The notes under the pieces are model-generated. The model was not told the DNA's origin. It searched no databases and was given only the letters and a program-made list of their open reading frames with translations. Below, one piece after another: positions 1-10,080 of a DNA stretch of 64,000 nucleotides (positions are counted from its first letter, which is position 1; the number at the start of each line of letters is the position of its first letter). This DNA is from Sthenelais limicola (Eukaryota > Annelida > Polychaeta > Phyllodocida > Sigalionidae): positions 27,162,873 to 27,226,872 of the forward strand of contig OW804102.1 in NCBI GenBank assembly GCA_942159475.1, read 5' to 3'. Made by a program: the position numbers and the translations under genes.

Positions 1-56
1 AGCCTCCATGATACATTCTCCCACCGCTACCCTATACTACTACTACTCCCCTATAT

Positions 57-291
57 GGATGAAATCGCCGGAAAATGTACAATTCACCTTCACCAATCCT
101 CTCAAATAACCCAAATTTAAGACAAAAGTGAGGTTTGAAATAAAGTTCAACATAACCAGACAGATTGCTTGAATCAAGGCAATACCAAATATACCCAGAT
201 ATATCTAGTACTGACGATTTTTCACTCTAATTTAGCAGAATTTACTAAATGTGTAGAGCTGCCAATTGTACAATTTCTGAAGATCTGACCC
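57..291 (+). mobile_element. MITE family A copy
   Basis: About 235 bp bounded by inverted ends: GAAATCGCCGGAAAATGTAC on the left, and GTACAATTTCTGAAGATCTGACCC on the right reading back to GGGTCAG. The interior, CACCTTCACCAATCCTCTC followed by AAATAACCC, matches about 20 other copies in the window. It has no coding capacity, so it is a non-autonomous inverted-repeat element. The left tip has diverged from the GGGTCAG consensus. Confidence 0.75.
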
Positions 292-897
292 TTATACAGA
301 TAAAGGCACAAGCAATAAGCGGAGGGAAAAAGTAAGACATTAATAAGAGTCGGTAAAAAACCCCACAAAGCAATGATTGTGCTAGAAAAAGAACACCAAG
401 GGTAAATTTACTGGTGGACTTTGTAAATACACCAAGAGCTATTAATAGGGAAGATTACGAGAAGAAGGAGAAAGAGGAGGAGGAGGAAGAGTTCTGAAAG
501 GAGAGACACTGCATAGATTTTTATTATCAATATTACAGGACTTAATCATGTAGGATATCAGCATTACCACACGGGTCCGCTATTAGTTATTCGAGGATGC
601 ATAATCCAGTATATTTTGATCCTCCTAATCTCGTTAGGATCAGATGCATGGCTCTTATTAGACTCTTGGTATAAACCCCGTCCCTAATAGATACTATATA
701 TATAAACCCTGTGTCAATTAGATGAATTATGCCTTAGTCACGCCCGGGAATGATGGTCTGCGGGATATAACCACTTAAGGCACAAACTAAATGTCTTATA
801 GTTTATTAGGGGAGTAATATCCTCCATTTGGGGCTTCCTGTGATGCTCTGTTTGAGCGTGTTTGTACACTTGTGCAGTCCTTATCAGATCCTCGTAT

Positions 898-1231
898 AGG
901 GGATTTGCATAGCCGCCATTTGTATCTTAATTCTTAGGGAATTATGGGAATGATGGTACAGTCTAAAATCGATGTAAAACATGTCATGTCCAGCATGGAC
1001 TATTTATCAATGTTCTAATGTCAATATCCATGTGTTTTACATGTTTCCATGGCACAAGTCTCCATCCTTCCCATCATGCATTTGGTTTTCATAGATAATT
1101 TTACAAGCTATGATATTAGTGAAAATCGACATTGAAAAAAATCTTGCCAAATATTAACCTGTCAAATTTCATTAGAATCTACCCCAGCATGCACTGTAAC
1201 ATACATGCGCAGTGGCACATACAAGTCCCCT
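898..1231 (+). mobile_element. MITE family B copy
   Basis: About 335 bp starting AGGGGATTTGCATAGCCGCC and ending GTGGCACATACAAGTCCCCT, an inverted pair about 15 bp long. The interior holds the family hallmarks ATTATGGGAATGATGG, TCCATGTGTTTTACATG and CCCATCATGCATTTGG. It has no ORF. Five other copies lie in this window. Confidence 0.75.
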
Positions 1232-1381
1232 ATTGTGCAGTGCTTATTAGACTCAATATTTAAACTGTCATCAGTTCAGCCCTACTACACAAGCCAAGTG
1301 TGCTACATCCATATATATAAGATATATTGATAAGATGTTATGGGTTGTAGCAGGGTCGGTAGGTGTGCACAGCTGGTAAAT

Positions 1382-1616
1382 GGGTCAGATTGTCAGAAAT
1401 TGTACAATTTACCTTCACCAATCCTTTCAAATGACCCTAATTTAAGAGAAATGTGGCGTTCAAAATACAGTTTAACGCAATGAAAGAGACATCCTGTATC
1501 AACACAGCGCCAGACATAATCTGATATACCCATTATTCATAATTTTTCAGTCTAATTTAGCAGAAGATACCAAATTTGTAGAGCTGCTGATTGTACATTT
1601 TCTGAAAATCTGACCC
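1382..1616 (+). mobile_element. MITE family A copy, both tips intact
   Basis: Begins GGGTCAGATTGTCAGAAATT and ends TTTTCTGAAAATCTGACCC, so both terminal inverted repeats survive. The flanks AAAT and ATAT are compatible with a mutated 4-bp target duplication. The interior matches the family. Confidence 0.8.
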
Positions 1617-1838
1617 ATATAGATCTATGCCGGAACATATGCAGGTGCAACTTTACTCTACGTTCTATTTATAGATAAACCAATCTGTAAGATGTCCCCA
1701 GTAACAAGCTGCAGGATTAGAATGAATGACTTGACTTGGTTTTGGTCTTGGTAAACAAATGTTAAAGCAAACTAAGGTGCAGTGCACACTACACACCTGC
1801 TGGGCCATCTACAGGCTCTGGGGGTTGTTGCCATCATA

Positions 1839-2664
1839 CCAGCAATGTTACCCTAGTAACAGCCGTCCCCAGCAATGTTACCCTAGTAACAGCTGTCCCC
1901 AGCAATGTTATCCTAGTAACAACTGTCCCCAGCAATGTTACCCTAGTAACAGCTGTTCTCAGCAATGTTACCCTAGTAACAGCCGTTCCTAGCAATGTTA
2001 CCCTAGTAACAGCCGTCCCCAGCAATGTTACCCTAGTAACAGCCGTCCCCAGCAATGTTACCCTAGTAACAGCTGTTCCCAGCAATGTTACCCTAGTAAC
2101 AGCCGTCCCCAGCAATGTTACCCTAGTAACAGCCGTCCCCAGCAATGTTACCCTAGTAACAGCCGTCCAAAGCAATGTTACCCTAGTAACAGCTGTCTCA
2201 AGCAATGTTACCCTAGTAACAGCCGTTCCCAGCAATGTTACCCTAGTAACAGCTGTCCCAAGCAATGTTACCCTAGTAACAGCTGTCCCAAGCAATGTTA
2301 CCCTAGTAACAGCTGTCCCAAGCAATGTTACCCTAGTAACAGCTGTTCCCAGCAATGTTACCCTAGTAACAGCTGTCCCCAGCAATGTTACCATAGTAAC
2401 AGCTGTCCCCAGCAATGTTACCCTAGTAACAGCTGTCCCCAGCAATGTTACCATAGTAACAGCCGTTCCCAGCAATGTTACCCTAGTAACAGCTGTCCCA
2501 AGCAATGTTACCCTAGTAACAGCTGTTCCCAGCAATGTTACCCTAGTAACAGCTGTTCCCAGCAATGTTACCCTAGTAACAGCTGTCCCCAGCAATGTTA
2601 CCCTAGTAACAGCTGTCCCCAGCAATGTTACCATAGTAACAGCTGTCCCCAGCAATGTTACCCT
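1839..2664. repeat. 30-bp minisatellite, about 27 units
   Basis: Head-to-tail units of exactly 30 bp read AGCAATGTTACCCTAGTAAC then AGCTGTCCCC, with variation mostly at the last few bases. Each unit carries the small palindrome GTTAC-CCTA-GTAAC, and most carry a CAGCTG E-box core. Because 30 is divisible by 3 the array is open in several frames, giving long decapeptide-repeat ORFs on both strands that are artefacts. Confidence 0.95.
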
Positions 2665-2818
2665 GTGATTCTGTGATGAGCGGTTCACCAGTAATGTCTG
2701 CTTTTTATCCCTTTCAACTAGGGCCCAGGGGAGGATCGCTGCGGCACTAGGATTCAAACCCATATTTTCATGCCTCTGCGTCCAAAGCCAGCTCGATAGA
2801 CCACTCTGCCACCCAGTG
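2665..2818 (-). repeat. tRNA-like sequence, possible tRNA-derived SINE head
   Basis: On the minus strand, TGGCAGAGTGG (2801-2811) fits an RNA polymerase III A box, and GGTTTGAATCC (2750-2760) fits a B box with one change from GGTTCGAATCC. Their spacing suits a tRNA-derived promoter. The cloverleaf arms do not pair convincingly, so this is more likely a SINE head or tRNA pseudogene than a functional tRNA. It abuts the 30-bp array. Confidence 0.45.
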
Positions 2819-2834
2819 TACCCAGTGTTAAATA

Positions 2835-2915
2835 GCCAATTAGATTCGTGATTGAATTAAATCATGATTGAATTCAATCATGATTGAATTATATCACGAT
2901 TGAATTAGATATAAA
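2835..2915. repeat. Short AT-rich array of ATGATTGAATT units
   Basis: About four degenerate units of ATCATGATTGAATT, partly palindromic through TCATGA and GAATTC. Confidence 0.6.
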
Positions 2916-3174
2916 TTGTTAAATTGGTTCCAAAGATGTGAGGTAAATGTCTTTTATTAAGACGAAAAGAAAACAGTTAGATATCAAGTTGCAATGTTAC
3001 CTTCACCTTTGATACGTGATGCCAGCCAGCCTCAGAGAGCAAGCTTCTGGTTTGTCTATGAATTCATAACGGCCACTTTGATTGGCCACTTAAATTTATA
3101 AGTGGAAGAAATTCACAACAAACTCCACAAACTACTGACACAACTGACACCTCGCCATTGGAGTGTCTTCAACA

Positions 3175-3350
3175 TAATTTAGCCATCAGTCCCTTAATAG
3201 TATGGGTCCTCGGTATGACCATAAACTTCCTTTCTGTCTATTTTCCCTGTCTCTCTCTCCCTTCTTGTCTATCTCTATTTCCTGGGTTTGATCATAAACT
3301 GCCTTCCTCTCAGCTCAAACAACCAATCTCACTCACTCACCCTTATTTGT
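3175..3350 (+). repeat. Dispersed repeat family E, partial copy
   Basis: Contains GGTCCTCGGTATGACCATAAA, a CTCTCTCCCTTC tract, TTTGATCATAAACTGCC and the tail CAACCAATCTCACTCACTCA. These blocks recur in order at 6.9-7.2, 33.9-34.1 and 50.4-50.6 kb. I see no clear terminal inverted repeat, so the element class is undetermined. Confidence 0.6.
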
Positions 3351-3385
3351 AAAGAGAAATGAGTAATATTTAGCCATAAATGGGG

Positions 3386-3798
3386 CATATGTGATGTGTT
3401 ACAGGAAAATGAGTCACAAGTCGCAAAAATTGGATTTTGAGATACCATCATATTTGAAAAGATGCGACTAAGCCGATTCTAAACAATATAATATCTAATA
3501 AGTACTTAGAACTATATTTTAAGTTTGATATTTTCATTTTTTAAAAGAAAAGTTTGCCATACTTTTGGGTAGACAACTACTAGTAAATTAGCTAAATATA
3601 CTCTATAGAATGACCTTAGAAATGCTTGGACATGTTTATTACACTCACATAACATTCGGTATATATATTCATGCTACCCCAAGGACTAGACACCCCAAGA
3701 AAGAAATCATTCCAACAAAGAGATCTTGTGAATAAATCACTTTGAAAAATAACAATTTTGCGACTTGTGACTCATTTTCCTGTAACCCATCATCACAA
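3386..3798 (+). mobile_element. MITE family C copy, full length
   Basis: About 413 bp with long inverted ends: ACAGGAAAATGAGTCACAAG followed by TCGCAAAA on the left, and TTTTGCGACTTGTGACTCAT then TTTCCTGTAAC on the right. It is noncoding. This is the best reference copy for the family here. Confidence 0.8.
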
Positions 3799-3922
3799 AT
3801 ACTAATATTGTTTCCCGCCAATTGCCGGCCAAATACCGTCTGCTGCATGTGATGGAGAGCGTCCAGGTAATTCTGGCGTCTCCTCCACGCACCGACGCCA
3901 GTCCTCCGCCCAGGCAGCCAAT

Positions 3923-4270
3923 AGGGGAATTTGCATAGCCGCCATTTTGAATCTTGATTCGCATGAAATAATTGGACTAATGGTACAGACTGAAATTTAT
4001 AGAAAACATGACATATGTTCTGCATGGACTAGTTGTCAGTGCTCTAATGTTAATATTCATGTGTTATACATGTTTCCATAACGCAGGCCTTCATCTTTCC
4101 CATCATGCATTTGGTTTTCATAGATCATCTATACAAGCTATAATATTGGTAAAAAACATTCTTGCAAGTTTCGATACAAATTTTGCCAAACATCTGTATG
4201 TCAGCTTTCAACAGAATCTATCCCAGCATGCACTGTAACAGACATGCGCAGTGGCACATGCAAATCCCCT
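3923..4270 (+). mobile_element. MITE family B copy, full length
   Basis: Starts AGGGGAATTTGCATAGCCGC and ends GCACATGCAAATCCCCT. It carries the family interior (CATGAAATAATTGGACTAATGG, CCCATCATGCATTTGG). It lies between a family C copy and a C/T-rich tract. Confidence 0.8.
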
Positions 4271-4274
4271 ATTA

Positions 4275-4315
4275 CCGCCCCCCCCTCCCACCCTCCCTCC
4301 CTCCCTCCTCCCCAA
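4275..4315. repeat. CCCT-rich tract
   Basis: Low-complexity C/T run (CCCTCCCTCCCTCCCTCC). Confidence 0.8.
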
Positions 4316-4379
4316 ATATCCTCTACCTATTCTAACCAGGCGTAATTAAATGAGGAAAAATACAAATTTGATATTTGTT

Positions 4380-4785
4380 GAAAAAGAAGCTTTTGATCAG
4401 ATTTCCTGGCGCCATGCTCTGGCTATAATTCAAGACGCTGCATGGACGCCAATGACGTCAGCGGATGATTGACAGCTGCGGGGGGAGACGCCCGGGCGTC
4501 CGACTCTAAATTACCAGAATGCAGCAAAGAGTTGATAAAAAACATAATGTCTCCTCCTATTAAGTTCTAATGCCGAGGCTCATTCAGATGGTTCCTTCCT
4601 TTCAAGGAGGATGGAGCATATTAGCGGTGATGTTTTACACTGGAGTGTCTTATATTACCCGCTCCTATTGGGAGGATTAGATTGGAGGTATTAATCAGCC
4701 TGATTCATGCCTGGTGTTAATGGCAAACCATTACAGCCCGCCTCCTGTAATGGCGTCTTCATCCCTTGTATATACACTATTATAT
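4380..4785. promoter_or_regulatory. Non-repetitive island, candidate regulatory DNA
   Basis: About 400 bp of higher-complexity sequence unlike the flanking repeats. It has no splice-bounded ORF. It contains a palindromic cAMP-response element core TGACGTCA (4453-4460), then TGATTGACAG (4466-4475), which matches the known PBX-MEIS/PREP binding consensus. A regulatory role is inferred from these motifs only. Confidence 0.3.
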
Positions 4786-4789
4786 ATAT

Positions 4790-5014
4790 GGGTGAAATCG
4801 CCAGACAATGTACAATTTGCCTTCAGCAATTCTCTCAAATAACCCAAATTTAAGACAAAAATGAGGTTCAAAAATCTGTTCAACATAACCAAACATTGTT
4901 TGAATCAAGGCAATATCAAATATATACCTAGTATTGATCATATTTCAGTCTAATTTAGCAGAATTTACTAAATGTGTAGATCTGTTGATTGTACATTTTC
5001 TGAAGATCCTACCC
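4790..5014 (+). mobile_element. MITE family A copy
   Basis: Begins GGGTGAAATCGCCAGACAAT and ends TGTACATTTTCTGAAGATCC then TACCC. The interior matches the family. Confidence 0.75.
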
Positions 5015-5106
5015 ATGTACTATAGCTCCAGTGTGCTGGAGAACCATTGTCCACCTGCCACTGCCTATCTGGGCTGAGGGGCCACAATTAAACACTCCCT
5101 GAGTAG

Positions 5107-5379
5107 GATCGTCAGAAAATGTACAATATAGGCCTTCACCAATCCCCTCAAATAACCCAAATCTAAGACAGAAATCATGTTCAAAATACAGTTTAATATA
5201 TAGGCTATATTAAACTGTATTTTGAACATGATTTCTGATAGCAGAATATAATTTTTTAAACATTAGAATACCAGATATACTCAGATATACCTGTAGTATT
5301 CATCATTGTTCAGGCAAATTCAGCAGGATTTCTAAAAAGTGCAGAACTGCCAATTGTGCATTTACTGATGTTCTGACCC
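5107..5379 (+). mobile_element. MITE family A copy with internal inverted duplication
   Basis: Left end GATCGTCAGAAAATGTACAA and right end with TTCTGACCC. It differs from other copies by a near-perfect internal hairpin around 5170-5240: the arm TTCAAAATACAGTTTAATAT is followed by its reverse complement around a short TAGGC loop. The hairpin accounts for the extra 40 bp. Confidence 0.7.
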
Positions 5380-5513
5380 TTCTGTCTGACTGTAGGGCAA
5401 GAGACGAGAGGAGTAAACCCGCCAGCCTCTGTCTCCATGGTCACGGCCTCTAGTATCTGCTCCTGCCACCAGGGTGAGCCACCGCCAGTGGGCGCGGGGG
5501 TGCTGACCCGGTT

Positions 5514-5640
5514 TGTGATGGGTTACAGGGAAACGAGTCACAAGTTGCAAATTTCCAAGTGATTTATTCACAAGATCTCTTTGTGGGGGTGTTCTCAATG
5601 TTTGTATTCATGCATTTCTAAGGTCATCCTATGGAGTACA
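5514..5640 (-). mobile_element. MITE family C fragment
   Basis: Only one end is present: GTTACAGGGAAACGAGTCAC then TTATTCACAAGATCTCTTTG, followed by the internal block CATTTCTAAGGTCATCCTATGG. It then stops at a family A fragment. Confidence 0.6.
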
Positions 5641-5641
5641 T

Positions 5642-5745
5642 GGGTCAGATTTTCAGAAAATGTACAATTAACAGCTGTACACATTTAGTAAATTCTGGTA
5701 AATAAGTTGCAGTTTGGTCAATACTACATAATAAGTTATATAAAC
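5642..5745 (-). mobile_element. MITE family A fragment
   Basis: The intact tip GGGTCAGATTTTCAGAAAAT is followed by about 80 bp of family interior, then lost. No matching second tip was found nearby. Confidence 0.6.
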
Positions 5746-6090
5746 TGGCATGCTCTACCGGCGCGGTGCCAGCATTTTTCGCGTCCGGAACTGTGTCGAT
5801 ATGGAGTGGACCATCACTGGCTTAATATTATCAGTGTGAATAAGCCTTTGACTTGTGGGATAATGTAGATACATCTATTTCATAATTTCCTCGCAGATTT
5901 TAATCAACAAAATAATAATAGTTGCCCTGGCACTTAATTAATAAACCACAATATATAATAACTTATCCTATATGTGCGAGGATTTCAACAATGTATGGTG
6001 CGTCTTATATCGTAAGATCTTGTACCGTATGATTTCCTCCTCTTTTTATGAAACACACCCCACAAGGACACCACCAATACAACCGGATCA
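5746..6090. other. Unassigned intergenic sequence
   Basis: AT-rich single-copy-looking DNA. I see no gene, repeat array or inverted-repeat element in it. Confidence 0.5.
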
Positions 6091-6093
6091 TAT

Positions 6094-6328
6094 GGGTCAA
6101 ATTTTCAGAAAATGTACAATTCAACTTCGCCAATCTTCTCAAATAACCCATATTTCAGATGAGAATAAAGTTTGAAATACAGTTCAACCTAGCCAAAGAG
6201 ATTGCTAGAATCAATGCAATGCCGAGTATACTCGAATTTACCTAGTATTGGCCAAATTGCAGCCTAATTTTGCAGAATGTACTAAATGTGTACAGCTGCC
6301 AATTGTACATTTTGTGAAAATCTTACCC
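6094..6328 (+). mobile_element. MITE family A copy with matching flanks
   Basis: Begins GGGTCAAATTTTCAGAAAAT and ends TTTTGTGAAAATCTTACCC. It is flanked on both sides by ATAT, which supports a 4-bp target duplication. Confidence 0.8.
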
Positions 6329-6625
6329 ATATCGGTGCATTGTCTTTACCACATGCTATAGGCGTTACAATGACAATACCTGGACGCTTTATATTTCTCT
6401 CGGGGGATAGCTGCATTGTCTGGGAAACAATGACTACAACACACTATTAATACACTATTAATGCACTCATTTCCCATGAGTATAATACTTTCTAGCTTGG
6501 TGTCCTGTGTTACTTTTTAAAATTGTCCTTTGTTGTCCTAATGAATGAAGAGATCATCTTCCCATATCGTTTCTTCTCAGGTACTGAAATTCCTTTTTAC
6601 TAGCAAAAATATACGGTTATGTTTC

Positions 6626-6750
6626 TTAAGGCCCTTGTCCACTCAGCCGATTCTCATGCGATTCTCATGCGATTCTCATGGAATTTAGTGGAAAGGTTGC
6701 GCTGCGGCGCAAAATCGCATGAGAATTGGCGTAGTGGACTATATGTCTTA
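6626..6750. mobile_element. Small fold-back element (about 125 bp)
   Basis: Inverted arms: AAGGCCCTTGTCCACTCAGC with CGATTCTCATGCGATT on the left, and AATCGCATGAGAATTGGCGT then AGTGGAC on the right. A second copy of the same family lies at 22496-22602. The left arm has a triplicated ATTCTCATGCG unit. Confidence 0.65.
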
Positions 6751-6929
6751 AGACATTTCAATAAGATGTTTAAATAAGATGTAATTTTATATGCATTCAC
6801 TTTTTGGTATAACCTTTTAGAACATTGTTCATGTGTATCATTATAACTTTCGAACTGGTTGAATTACAAGTCAATAGTATGAATCTTTCTCTAAATGTCA
6901 TCAAACTCTGAGAATAATGTGCCTTGTAC

Positions 6930-7210
6930 ACAATGCTTTGATGGTCCTGGGTATGACCATAAAGTGCCTTTCTGTCTCTTTTCTCTGTCTCTGTCTCTCC
7001 CTTTTTCTCTATCTCTATTTCCTGGGTATGATCATAAACTGCCTCCCTCTCAGCTCTCCCGCCCTTGATATAACCATATTAAATGTGTTGATAAGGGCGT
7101 AAAGCAACCAATCTCACTCACTCACTCCCTCTCAGCTCTCCCGCCCTTGATACAACCATATTAAATGTGTTGATAAGGGCGTAAAGCTACCAATCTCACT
7201 CACTCACAAT
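6930..7210 (+). repeat. Dispersed repeat family E with duplicated 3' part
   Basis: Blocks GGTCCTGGGTATGACCATAA, a C/T tract and GGGTATGATCATAAACTGCC precede CTCCCGCCCTTGATATAACC and the tail GGGCGTAAAGCAACCAATC. The last 80 bp (from CTCAGCTCTCCCGCC) are repeated directly downstream. A minus-strand copy is at about 50.4-50.6 kb. Confidence 0.6.
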
Positions 7211-7519
7211 GTTTTGATGAATAAAATACTTTACAACAAACCTTGTACATGATTTCTTGTTCATTGGTTCCTTTTGTCAAGCAGCCTATGTGTCATACGG
7301 GAAGGGACAACATGTAATAGAGATACGTTGAAGAAATTACAGGGATATTTGACTCAAGTAATTATTCTATCGCAAGGACTGCCAGATAGCGTTGTGTGTC
7401 TTTGTTTAATACCCAAGCAGTGGATCCTTACAACACAAGGTTTCACGTAAATCCTAAATCTTCTCCCCCGTAACCAGGGATGGATCTTATTCCAGGGTCA
7501 GAACATTTTACACCCTGTG

Positions 7520-7690
7520 GAGTAGCAAGGTGTGAAACTGAATTCCTCACCATCCACCTGTGAGTTAAACATGGGGAAGCAAGGTGTGAAACTGAACTCC
7601 TCACCACCCACCTGTGAGTTAAACATGGAGAAGCAAGGTGTGAAACTGAACTCCTCACCACCCACCTGTGAGTTAAACATGGGGAAGCAA
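7520..7690. repeat. 54-bp minisatellite, first block (about 3 units)
   Basis: Units contain AAGCAAGGTGTGAAACTGAA and CCCACCTGTGAGTTAAACAT. They are the same unit as the larger block at 8065-8500, from which they are separated by a fold-back element and unique sequence. Confidence 0.85.
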
Positions 7691-7692
7691 TT

Positions 7693-7825
7693 ATAGCAAA
7701 TGGCACGATGGAGGGGTCAAACTGATCGAGTCCCGTCAGAAAACGGGACAAACCCAGAAGGGCTGAGTTCCCGTTTTCTGACGGGACGAGATCAGTTTGA
7801 ACCCGAACAGAATGCCATTTGCTAT
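7693..7825. mobile_element. Fold-back element, 133 bp
   Basis: The outer arms ATAGCAAATGGCA and TGCCATTTGCTAT are inverted. The inner arms TCAAACTGATC, GTCCCGTCAGAAAACGGGA and their complements pair almost fully around a short AAACCCAGAAGG loop. It interrupts the 54-bp minisatellite, so it probably inserted into it. Confidence 0.7.
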
Positions 7826-8064
7826 TTATTACACACTCTATTAGGATGTCAAAAAGTAAATTTAACTTGTATAGCCTATAGTTTAGCTCGAGGAGGCATG
7901 ATTCATCGCAATTTGTAGGCCTAAGTTACGCAGTCGGGAAGACGTCATCTGGCCTACGCTGCACCAATGAAATTGCGTCTTTACCCGAACTGATCACGTA
8001 TGCAGTTTGGGTCAACCGAACTCCACCCCCAAACTGCACCTTTCTAACTGCTCACCTGTGTAAT
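7826..8064. other. Spacer between the two minisatellite blocks
   Basis: Unique sequence with no supported gene. Confidence 0.5.
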
Positions 8065-8500
8065 AAGGTGTGAAACTGAACTCCTCACCACCCACCTGTG
8101 ATTAAACATGGGGAAGCAAGGTGTGAAACTAAACTCCTCCCCACCCACCTGTGAGTTAAACATGGGGTAGCAAGGTGTGAAACTGAACGCCTCACCACCC
8201 ACCTGTGAGTTAAACATGGAGTAGCAAGGTGTGAAACTGAACTCCTCACCACCCACCTGTGAGTTAAACATGGAGTAGCAAGGTGTGAAACTGAACGCCT
8301 CACCACCCACCTGTGAGTTAAACATGGAGTAGCAAGGTGTGAAACTGAACTCCTCACCACCCACCTGTGAGTTAAACATGGAGTAGCAAGGTGTGAAACT
8401 GAACTCCTCACCACCCACCTGTGATTAAACATGGGGAAGCAAGGTGTGAAACTAAACTCCTCCCCACCCACCTGTGAGTTAAACATGGGGAAGCACTGCA
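8065..8500. repeat. 54-bp minisatellite, second block (about 8 units)
   Basis: Exact 54-bp spacing of AGCAAGGTGTGAAACTGAAC (for example 8223 to 8277). Minus-strand open frames with SVSHLA-type or FSFTPC-type repeats are products of the period being divisible by 3, not genes. Confidence 0.9.
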
Positions 8501-9044
8501 CATGGGGTCTAGGTTGTGCATGTTCCCTCACCCGCCGCCAGGGTAGGATGTATATAGTGCACTGGGGAAAGAAGGCATGTTTAATCTACCGCACACTTCA
8601 CCTTATCGCGTACAACAATATATCTATTTATTAGGGAGTTTCTGCAAGCAATCCTGTCTCAATTATGCAACCGTATCCGTATATCTTTGTGTGTATTACG
8701 TCGCATTTTTATGTAGTCCCTATAAAAAAAAATTGAAACGAAACATTATGTTGCGTTACGTTTTTCCCGCCATGTGTTGCTGAATCTCTTTCTTTCTTTT
8801 AACTTATGTTTTGATGTACGGAGATACAAATACGTTTACGTTTACAAATAGGTTATACTTGCTGAACTGCCCTATTACAAGTATGATATCAGTAGCATAT
8901 CCTTAGTTAGTTTACAACTCATATCATTGTTGATTCCAGGCGTGTATATTGTTCCTATCAATCTCTACTCATGTATCGTTATAATTGAACAACAACATTG
9001 AATCACTGCTTTGAACGTCTTGGGGCTATACCCACTTAAAATAC
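8501..9044. other. Unassigned AT-rich intergenic sequence
   Basis: No gene or element recognised. Short open frames here lack any supporting motif. Confidence 0.5.
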
Positions 9045-9327
9045 ATTTACTGAATTTGAAGACAGTGTATTACATGTATCCATGCATTTCTAAGGTTATC
9101 TTATAGAGTATATTTTGCTACTTTACTAGTAATTGTCCACCTAAAGATATTGAAACTTTTTTTTTCAAAAATAAAAATATCAACTTAAAAAAAAGAAATA
9201 CTTAATAAAAGTCCTTATGTTTACCATCATTGTAATCGGCTTGATCTCATCTTTTGAATGTGATGATATCTCAAAATCTCAAATTGTGTGCGATTTGTGA
9301 CTCATTCTGCTGTAACACATCACATTT
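9045..9327 (-). mobile_element. MITE family C copy, truncated at one end
   Basis: The right end has TGCGATTTGTGACTCATTCT then GCTGTAACACATCAC. The interior has CATGCATTTCTAAGGTTATC and ATGATATCTCAAAATC. The left terminal repeat is missing. Confidence 0.65.
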
Positions 9328-9614
9328 ATCCTCCTATATCCATAAAGCTAGCTGGAAACAGAACAGTTGTCATATTGCTGTACATACTGAGTATAAACAA
9401 TGTTAAAAGCAATACGTTCCTCATACAAAGTTGCACCCCTTTCCCAATTCAACAACAAGGCTTGCTCACAAAGCATTGTAATAAAGATATAAAACGACTG
9501 CTTATGACATATTTCTACATGTAAAGTTATCTTTCAGCAGAACGGTAAAATAACAGTTGGAACGATACCTAATATCTTGTATGAAATAATTCAGGTTTTG
9601 TCATCCGAGTTGAA

Positions 9615-9956
9615 AGCTGCTCTCTCAGTTATCGTCGGTAACAAACAAAATATTTTCTAGAATGTCATTCTTTCTTTTCTAACCCATCTAATCTAAAAGT
9701 CATTTGACCGACATTGTGTTCAGTTGTTTTTGCTATAGGGTTTCTAAAACGTGCCATTTGTATTTTGGTGGACCCGCCCGAATCCTTTACAATGATAACT
9801 TCACTTATTATCGCTCATCGGCGGCTGTTATTGCTCGATTCAAATTATTGTATAGACATGTAACAGCAGCAGAATATTGATGAATTCAATCTGATAAGAC
9901 ATAATATGCGTAAATTCGGTAAGATTTTTGAAGTAATAATGACTGAAAATGCAAGT
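9615..9956 (+). mobile_element. MITE family D copy
   Basis: Starts AGCTGCTCTCTCAGTTATCG and ends ATAATGACTGAAAATGCAAG followed by TTTAA. It shares with 34371-34723 the blocks AACCCATCTA, TTTTTGCTATAGGGTTTC and ACTTATTATCGCTCATCGGC. The right flank is TTAA; the left flank has decayed. Confidence 0.7.
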
Positions 9957-10017
9957 TTAAAGTGAATATGCCCGCAGTGAGAGACAGGCAGGGCCCCCTA
10001 GCCCATGCGCAAGGTAA

Positions 10018-10080
10018 CAATGGGGGTGGGGGACGGGGGGACGGGGGGGGACGGGGGGGGGGACGGGGGAGACAGAGAAG
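10018..10080. repeat. G-run tract
   Basis: Repeated GGGGGACGGGGG blocks. Four or more G-runs on the plus strand make this a candidate G-quadruplex former. Confidence 0.75.

Noticed and set aside
1834..2763. 309-codon minus-strand open frame of decapeptide repeats (VTLLGTAVTR)
   Set aside because: It is the translation of a 30-bp minisatellite; the period is divisible by 3, so any stop-free unit gives a long frame. No gene context.
2738..2818. Functional tRNA gene on the minus strand
   Set aside because: A and B boxes are recognisable, but the acceptor and T arms do not pair well. Kept only as a tRNA-like repeat.
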